Source: Typha latifolia (taxonomy: Eukaryota; Streptophyta; Magnoliopsida; Poales; Typhaceae). From it: DNA of 64,000 nucleotides. Location of the stretch: the NCBI GenBank assembly GCA_019914945.1, contig CM034110.1:2113001-2177000 (forward strand). The letters are read 5' to 3'. The notes beneath the pieces are model-generated. The model did not search any database and had not been told where the DNA came from. It saw only the letters and a program-made list of their open reading frames with translations. How positions within the stretch are numbered: position 1 is the stretch's first letter; the number at the start of each line of letters is the position of its first letter. Position numbers and translations under genes: made by a program. Below are positions 57,311-64,000 of this stretch, one piece after another.

Positions 57311-57500
57311 GCGTCCGAACTCAAAGGTTTTCATCTTTCATCTTCCAAACCCTAGAAACCCTTCATTTTCTCCCTCTCAAATCTTCAAGATCTTGGTCTT
57401 TTTCATCCAATTTCTCACTACAAACCCTTTTAAAAGGTAGTTCTCCTCCGGATTTAGCATCTTTCTGCCGAATTTCCTAGTTTTTCTTCACTTTTGCGAG

Positions 57501-57765
57501 GTATGATCATCCATCAATTTTCCTTTTTTTTATTCAATTAAGTCTCTTGATCTTGATTGATTTCATGTGTTTTCGAGTTTTGATCACGTTAAAGTTACTA
57601 TCTTGATGTTTCTTGTATGATTGAACGTGATATATTAGCGTTTTCAAGTGGATGATGGATTTCATTTAGGGCCTTCATGGTTTCTTCAAATTTTTTTGGA
57701 TTTCTTGCTATCTTTTTGTTTGCTTTGGGCATGTATTGAATCTTGCATCTTGTTTCTTTCTCAAG
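57501..57765 (+). other. probable 5' leader intron of the E8 extra gene
   Basis: Donor GCGAG|GTATGATCATCC at 57501. Acceptor after the pyrimidine-rich TTGTTTCTTTCTCAAG at 57765, one base before ATG 57767. Length is about 265 bp. The donor and acceptor words match those of E6. Confidence 0.55.
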
Positions 57766-57766
57766 A

Positions 57767-58202
57767 ATGCCTAGAAAAGCTACAGTTTCCAAGAAACCTA
57801 GGCCGCCTTCCTCACCTACTTCGGCTCCCAAGTTTTCTACATCTACGGCTGCAGGGCGATACAAACACAATTTTGGCACTCGACTTGTTATTTGTGAACG
57901 GCCCGTGGTCATTTCTGAATCGTACCTTCCTCCTTCATGCGATGTTGTCGGGAGTTTCTTTTGATTTGGCTGCGGTGATCTACGATTCCATTCTAACAGC
58001 TGCATAGAAAGAAGCACCCCGTGAAGGGTTGCCGTTTGGCATATTTATTATCAATTTGTGCACTCAGAGTGGGCTGCGAGTGGGCTGCGAGCAGGACCTC
58101 CATTCGGTCGTGAATGATTTACGAGCTGAGCAAGCTCGTCAGGGGACCGTTCTCGACTTCGTGTTGTCGATTCTTCATTATCAGTTCCCTCCGAGTTCCT
58201 AG
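57767..58202 (+). pseudogene. E8 extra gene, internally deleted
   Basis: It starts MPRKATVSKKPRPPSSPTSA at 57767 and keeps YKHNFGTRLVICERPVVIS. Then, through a deletion and frame change, it reaches RTFLLHAMLSGVSFDLAAVI and REGLPFGIFIINLCTQSG, and ends LRAEQARQGTVL...PPSS at 58202. Relative to E6 it lacks the middle part (ERGWLS to MLPPR) and the Ser/Asp-rich tail. A stop (TAG) follows SILTAA at 58006. It is a dead copy of the gene at 37152-38202. Confidence 0.75.
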
Positions 58203-58557
58203 TCTTTGGCATTTGTGTCAAAAAAGGGGAGAGGTAGTGTGAGTTTAGATGTGTGTTTAGAGTTTATGAGTTTACTAGTGTAGGGGGAGTAATGGCGTAG
58301 GGGGAGTTTACTAGTCTATGTTTACTGCTTACATACCTTTTTGTGAATACTTGTGAACTTTGTTTGCTTGAGTACTTGTGAACTGCTTGCTTGATAACTT
58401 GTGTTTAGATTGTTATTCATTTTGAGTTATTTTCACTTGATCTTTGTTTGGTATATTTTTATTTGCAGGGATTGATGTGCTAAAAGTACTAGACTTGTTG
58501 AATGCTCATTTTGAATTCTTTGTAATATCTTGTAAACTAGATGTTTTGTCACAAATT

Positions 58558-58572
58558 GCCAAAGGGGGAGAT
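58558..58572 (+). other. E8 polypurine tract
   Basis: GCCAAAGGGGGAGAT lies directly before the 3' LTR and is identical to the E6 tract. Confidence 0.85.
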
Positions 58573-59443
58573 TGTTAGGTTTTTAATTATTGGCAATTGT
58601 GTATAAAATATTCTAAGTGTATTTTTACATGTATATGAGCTTTATACAAATCTAGAATATCTCTGGTTTGAAGAATTGCAAAATTATTAGAAAAAAGTTA
58701 TTGAGTTCACACCGCGTTCACAAACGAGTTCGAATGCGGTGAGTTCACAAACGCGTTCGAACGTGGGTACTGTGTTCACAAAGACCGAGAGCTGCGTTCA
58801 TAAACGCGTTCGAACGCAACCTGAAGAATTCAAGTTGTCGCATTCGAACGTACTCAGGCCCGTTTGAACGCACCTAAGATCAAGTCAAGTCGTTCGAACG
58901 CACCAACGAAGTTTGAAAATATTGGACTTTCGTGAGTACGGATAAGACTTGGATTTGGCTCTATCTTGGAGATCATATATAAGGATTGTGATGCCCTATC
59001 TCTAGGGTGGTTGAAGAAGCATTATTGAAGGAGACTTCTTGAGGCTACATCGGTTTTTCAACCAACAAAGTTCTCATCTAAAAGGCTTAAACTTTCGTCT
59101 TAAGGGCTATCTAGACGAAAGAACAATCTCGAGGGCTACTGAGGTTGGACATCAATCATGAGAAGTAGTGAATCGTGGGTTCTAGCGAGCAAAAGTGAGA
59201 GAAACAAAGTCGTTTGGATTGACGGGTTGTTTAGTGAGTTAGTCTTGTAATTGCTACTATTCTAGTGATTGGTTTCGATCCAAGTTTGGATCCGTGGTTT
59301 TTTTTCATTTGGGTTTTTCCACGTTAAAATCTTGATATTCATCTCTGCTTTCGTTCTTAATATTTCTACAGACTTTTACTTAAGCGAACGAGTGATATCA
59401 TTGCCTAGTATTTAGATACATACTTGTGTCTAGGGGTTTTTCA
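58573..59443 (+). repeat. E8 3' LTR
   Basis: It runs TGTTAGGTTTTTAATTATTGG to GGGGTTTTTCA, 871 bp. TTCGAA-type motifs lie at about 58718-58905 and TATATAAGG at about 58976-58984. The TATA region is missing from the 5' LTR. Confidence 0.9.
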
Positions 59444-59861
59444 CATCGGTTTGGGCAAGGCCAAACCCACCACAGTATTAGGCTCAATCTGGACCTTCAA
59501 TGCCGACACGTGGAAAACGGGATCGATCCGGGTTCCCTCAGGTAGGTCCAACTAGTAAGCTATTGGTCCAATTCGTTGTAGCACTCGATACGGTCCGTAG
59601 TACATGTGACCCAGCTTCTGGTTCAAAATCGACCTCAATGTGGATTGCCGATATGATTGAGCTCGAACAAACACCAATTGATCCACCTCAAACTCTTGCT
59701 CGAGTCGGCCCTTGTCATGAGTCTGCTTCATGCAGTTTTGGGCTGATGCTAGGTGAGTCTTGAGCCATCTCAAGCTTTCATCTCAGTCCGCTAGTACCAA
59801 GTCGAGCTCGATCTGATATGCCGTCGCGAGTCTATCATAGATACGCAAAACAGGGGGAGTG
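59444..59861 (-). pseudogene. E7 integrase C-terminal region, part 2
   Basis: It is collinear with E1 4070-4475 on the minus strand: IGP.A.LDLPEGTRI, LGHMYYGPYRVLQRIGP, RAQSYRQSTLRSILNQK, LEQEFEVDQLVFV, MKQTHDKG and LIYDRLATA. It ends at TGTCAAACGCCCCC, where the D LTR begins. Confidence 0.8.
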
Positions 59862-62800
59862 TCAAACGCCCCCGCCCGGCATAGGCACGTGCACGTGCAC
59901 GCCCACGCGCCCACACGGCACGTGCGGCTCACGCGATAGGACGGGCGGGGCTCGTCACACACAAATATACTTTTGTGCACATACAATCATGATATCATCC
60001 GATACTACCTACTAACATATCCATGCTTACATAATCCAACACCAAATAAATTATACTATCAACCAAATAAATATGTTAACATATGAATATCCAAGTCTAC
60101 AATAATATACACTAGACCACTACATATCTAGCAGGACCCACACAGGCCACGACAAACTATCATTCAACTAAACAACTGATACACGAGTACACTATAATCT
60201 GACATGTATTATATAAATTATTGTCTGACATAATAAAGTACAAATATAACAAACAATTATATAACTCAATTTCTATACAAATTATTATGTATACCGTCTC
60301 GCACCTATAGCTCGCCTCATCAATCCAAAATATCTTCTCGAGATATCTCAAGTCACTATCGCGTACCACATATCTGAGGGGGTTAGAAAAGAAATAAAGA
60401 GAGTCATGAGCAAAATGTTTAGTGAATAGAACTTACCCCGAATCAGTGATGCCAAATAGAGAGTAAATCATGTACTGGATAATATGAATCAGAAAGAGCA
60501 TAATGTCATGAATAAGTATATGAATGTATCCTCAATAATATATAAATGAAAAGTAGATAACATGCCATAACTGATATGATACGATTCGGACTTCACCGAC
60601 GTCATCTCGAGCATGGATTCACTTTAGGAGTGTTTTTATTTCATGTTTTAGTGTTTAATTTCTATTAAAATAAGTTTTCTGTAAGTCGCGTTCGAACGCG
60701 GGTGGAGTGAGTTCGAACGCGGTCGACGAAAATTTTGTTTTTAGGGTTAATTTGAGTTGTTGGTTAGCCTATAAAAGGATGTGGTAGGCAACCAAATTGA
60801 GGATTGATTATTGAGATTGAGTTTTGCCTTGCCTCCTTCGTCTTCTTCGCTCCCGTTCTCTCAATCCCCGGCGACGCCGCTTCTAACCTCCCTCGTTTGG
60901 CTAATCACCCTAGTCCCTTAGGGTGGCCCTCTTCTCCCCCTTCGTCCAATCTATCCCACACTTGCCCTAATCCTTCCATCAACCACAACCCTTCCACCAT
61001 CACTTTTCACCGGTGCCACCACATTAACGCCGGTCCTCCACCAACCATCATTACCTAGGATCTCGTGCCTCCATCCACGAATCCAAAACAGAGCATCCTG
61101 ATGTTCGTCCACTAAATGGACGGTATCTCGAGATCCACAACTCCGATTCGCCTGAAACTTGATTTGTTGGAAAGCTCTTTTCTAGGGCGACAACATATCA
61201 AAATTTCACATCGATCCAACAGCGGTATATTTCGGGATCTTATTTCAAAGTTCCGTGCCAGATCTAGTCCAGATCAAGAATTGGAAGAGATCGACCCTTC
61301 ACCAAAAAGGCGTGATCGTATCATGATAAAAGTATATAATCCTTGATAATGAATAAACAAATCACTATGCCATACTATCATCATAATTCTCTCTCAAATA
61401 TGACACATGATGCATGCCGACCATTACCATACTATTTTACTAAATATAACCATATATATTGTATATTGACCACTCGATAATCAGGTAATCAGATAATAAT
61501 GAAATAATATGTCTTTCTCAATATCTCAGTCATCAATGTCATCTCTATATAATTATACTAGACCACTGTGTACAATCAATACCCAGTATCTAGTCTCAAC
61601 ATCATGACCAAAGACTCAAAGTATACTCTGCCACCCACAATGAGTATCTCAAATATAACCATACCCTGCCACCCGCTAGGGTATCAACATCCATCCAGAC
61701 CGAGAACCCTTCTAGCTGATAGAAACCTCGTGAGGATAACTCGCCATATATGCCCTAGCGAACGGCATGTGTCCAAATGTCTGCTATGCACACAGACTAA
61801 CCACCTCGAACGTAAGGCCAATAGGATCGCGACTATATCAAGCGATCAATCATCCACCAAGCGAATCCTAACCCTCGCGCCCACTCAAATATCCTCACAC
61901 TTTCTATCAACAATCCTATCAATCACATTTTATGCTTTCCTCCTAAATGACAGATCATATGCATATATCCAGTACGATAACAAGTCAATGCATAACAAGA
62001 ATTTAGGTGTAATAAGAATCAAGAGAAAAATGATGCAATGTAGTCTCCAACCATGTAGTCAACACATGCATACCCATGCTAATCTATTACATGCATACTC
62101 ATGCTACAATATAATCATCTCTCATCATCTCTATTTTTCATCATCATACTCATATCCAAGATCAGCCTAATTATATGCATGATAAAAATATGTTTGACTA
62201 TAATCATCTAGATAAAGTCATATAATTATGTTAGAGGCCAAAACATGTATGTATGTAATATATAATATAACCTAATTTGAAAAAGGCGTCTAGGAGATAA
62301 GACTACTCACATCTAATCAAAAATCTCGAACCACGTATCTCTCACATCTATTAATCAAACATTAACTCATCGACAAGGTCCATGAGGTATCACATAAGGG
62401 GGTTCAGGATCTGAAAATATTTAAGTAGCAAGAAGTTAGTCGTTCATCTAATTAAAATCTGTTCATGTAAAATATGGTGATTTATTAGATTTTAGAATTT
62501 CTACATATCTTTATAACTAGCTAGATTTTTAATTATAAATAAAAATATAAATATTGATAAAAACCTAATTATAATTAAATTATGGTTCTCACTCTATCTT
62601 GATTCATTAGGGACTATGTAGTCATTACTTTATAAAATAATAAATAAATAAGCCAAGTATTTTATTTGTTACAAAAAAATAATAATATATAATAAATTAT
62701 TAGAATTCCGTAAAATGTATCTCATAAGAATAATAGTATATAAATCTGATAGTTATAATATACAAATCTATCTATTAATCTAATAGATATATAAATAAAT

Positions 62801-63621
62801 AGTAAATATAAATATTACCTATATTTATACCTAATTAATCATTAATTATACAAATTATAATTAATAATACTTATATTGAAGAATGTATATTACTATTAAA
62901 ATAATTAATGTCTAAATAATCTATTTGCATTAATTTTGAAATAAATACCTAAAAACATAAATAAAATAAAATAGAATAAATAAATAAATAAAACACTGGT
63001 GGTGCCACTAGTGCTGGGCTTTGTGCAGAAAGAGGAGTAGTAGAAGCTGAGGAAGAAGAAGAAGAAAGGAAGAAGAAAGAAGAACGAAGAAACAAAAAGA
63101 AGAGGAGAAGGAAGGAGGGCACGGACCCGGGCTCGCAGGGAGGGCACCTACCGCTGCTAGCCAGCCAGCGGCCGGCCTCTCATCGGCGGCTTGGCTCCGG
63201 CGAACCCGAGCTAAGGAGGAAGAAAGAGAGAGAGAGAGAGAGAGAGAGAAAAGAAGAGAGAAGAAAAGAGATAAGGAGAAAGAGCTCACCAACATGTTCT
63301 AGGGGAGGTGGCGGCAACGGTGGCGGCAAGCCGGCGGAGTGGTGGCGGCAGTAGAGAGAGAAAGAGCGTTTGAGAGAGAAAGGAGAGTGAGAGAGAGATG
63401 AAGAGAGAGAGAGGATAGAAATAAAAGAGAGGCGGTGGGGAGGGAGGCCGCAGCGGTGGCGGGGCCCACTGCGCCAGCTAGCCCAGCTAGGTTGGCTATG
63501 CCGGCGCCTAGGGCGCATGGCACCCTCCCCTCCTTCCAATGTATGGCACGAGGCCGGCCACACTGTGGCCGACCACATCGTGCCATGCAATAATAGTTTG
63601 TTTTTATCTTTCTTTTTTATC
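59862..63621 (-). repeat. family-D long LTR, copy 3 (inverted), with a solo LTR inside
   Basis: Read on the minus strand it matches copy 2 from the GC/CT-rich start (63000-63590) through the AT-rich block (62430-62960) and conserved blocks (60300-62400), and it shares GGCCTGTGTGGG with copy 1 (60137-60148). The 3' end is GGGGGCGTTTGACA at 59862. The 5' start (TGTAACA) is lost: the sequence breaks near 63600. The solo LTR at 60577-61323 interrupts it. Confidence 0.75.
60577..61323 (+). repeat. solo A-family LTR
   Basis: It runs TGATACGATTCGG to GATCGTATCA, 747 bp, flanked by the target duplication TGATA at 60572-60576 and 61324-61328. Its TTCGAA array is reduced to two units (about 60689-60722), against a long array in 29263-30203. 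TATAAAAGG is at about 60769. It most likely arose by recombination between the two LTRs of an inserted element. Confidence 0.93.
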
Positions 63622-64000
63622 AATAGTCTCCATAGGCCCTTGTCCGCAGGTACCTTGATCTGCCCGCACTCAAGTACCAACCCGTCATGCTCCTCGTGCT
63701 CTAGGTGATTTGATGGGTTCTCTCTCAGCTCCTCCATGAGTTGGACTAGATCACTACCCTCTACGCTGGCTCTCTACAGATTTGAGTAGGGAAAAGTGGG
63801 TGCTCAGAAAGAAGCAAGCTCACTAGCGTCCCACACATATGGTAGTTCAAACAGCGGTTGCAACGCTGGTTCTTGCCTTGGTTGATTTCCATCCAACAGT
63901 ACTCTTTGATCATTCCTCCAAAATGTAAGTGTGAGGTTTGTAAAGTCAAATGTCACGCGCCCCAAGCTTCGAAGCCACTAAGTCTCCAAAACGATGTCGG
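63622..64000 (-). pseudogene. E7 protease end and pre-integrase region, no RT
   Basis: On the minus strand: DIVLET then a stop, WLRSLGRVTFDFTNLTLTFW, RVLLDGNQPRQEP, LFELPYVWDASELASF, SVEGSDLVQLMEELREN and LEHEEHDGLVLECGQIKVPA. Protease again runs directly into the pre-integrase block, as in E1 and E2, with a longer linker. Stops follow ELASF and SNL. It continues off the window edge. Confidence 0.8.

Larger units (their letters stand above)
51256..59443 (+). mobile_element. E8: SIRE-like Ty1/copia element, complete ends, integrase missing
   Basis: The LTRs are at 51256-52074 and 58573-59443. The target duplication CATCG lies at 51251-51255 and 59444-59448. Order: primer site 52077, gag (with a MITE inside), zinc knuckles, protease, then RT without integrase, RNase H, a promoter-like module and an extra gene, then polypurine tract and 3' LTR. 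Total length is 8188 bp. It sits in the integrase end of E7. Confidence 0.92.
51053..64000 (-). mobile_element. E7: gypsy chromovirus (minus), host of E8 and of the inverted D LTR
   Basis: E7 sequence is at 51053-51255 (chromodomain and integrase C-terminus), 59444-59861 (integrase, rest of C-terminus) and 63622-64000 (protease end and pre-integrase). The first two pieces join seamlessly when E8 and one CATCG are removed. Between 59861 and 63622 about 650 bp of the E1-equivalent integrase sequence is missing, so the D LTR insertion or a later event deleted it. It continues past the window edge. Confidence 0.7.

Overview
The window is plant nuclear DNA, almost certainly from a flowering plant, taken from a gene-poor, repeat-dense (heterochromatin-like) region. 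Evidence: Ty3/gypsy chromoviruses with C-terminal chromodomains and initiator-Met-tRNA primer sites, an Athila-type gypsy element with a tRNA-Asp-type primer site, a SIRE-like Ty1/copia element, long TGTAACA... LTRs like those of Tekay/Del chromoviruses, and hAT-like DNA transposon ends. I found no convincing host gene, rRNA, tRNA or CRISPR array. Almost every ORF is a fragment of gag or pol broken by stops and frameshifts. Family names A-D, B and E0-E8 below are my own labels.

Layout, left to right. 1-350: gypsy RNase H remnant. 364-3073: fragments of several LTRs in both orientations. 2891-13676: gypsy element E0 (+), hit twice by minus-strand elements: E1 (3074-8068, TSD GTCGC) in its LTR and E3 (8476-12074, TSD GTGAC/GCGAC) in its gag. 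13677-19540: family-B LTR piece, hAT-like end, family-D long LTR, and a gag-LTR fragment (17633-18923). 19541-22460: second D LTR. 22460-24661: no recognisable gene. 24662-25637: family-C LTR and gag start, followed by E2 (25638-30203, +), whose right LTR is followed by a second, different internal region (to 31610). 31611-35723: family-B gypsy E5 with the only recognisable gypsy RT-RNase H core of the chromoviruses here. 35724-41130: copia E6 (minus). 41130-45391: a gypsy integrase end and inverted family-B pieces. 45392-50905: Athila-like element. 50906-64000: gypsy E7 (minus), carrying a full copia element E8 (51256-59443, TSD CATCG; E8 itself carries a 600-bp hAT-like MITE with TSD TCTATTAG), then an inverted D LTR (59862-63621) that contains a solo A-family LTR (60577-61323, TSD TGATA), then E7 again.

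Three themes stand out. First, E1, E2 and E7 all lack reverse transcriptase and RNase H at about the same place, although they keep gag, protease, integrase and chromodomain pieces. E1 has nearly identical LTRs and a perfect TSD, so an RT-less lineage appears to have been copied recently with RT supplied in trans. Second, LTRs of unrelated superfamilies (Ty3 families A, B, C and Ty1 copia) carry clusters of the palindrome GCGTTCGAACGC and decayed versions of it just upstream of a TATA box. The same module also precedes an extra gene inside the copia elements. Third, that copia extra gene lies between RNase H and the 3' LTR. It seems to have its own TTCGAA-TATA promoter and a 5' leader intron, and it encodes a protein resembling the 'putative plant transposon protein' type. 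LTR ends in two gypsy families also show tandem capture of the primer-binding site.
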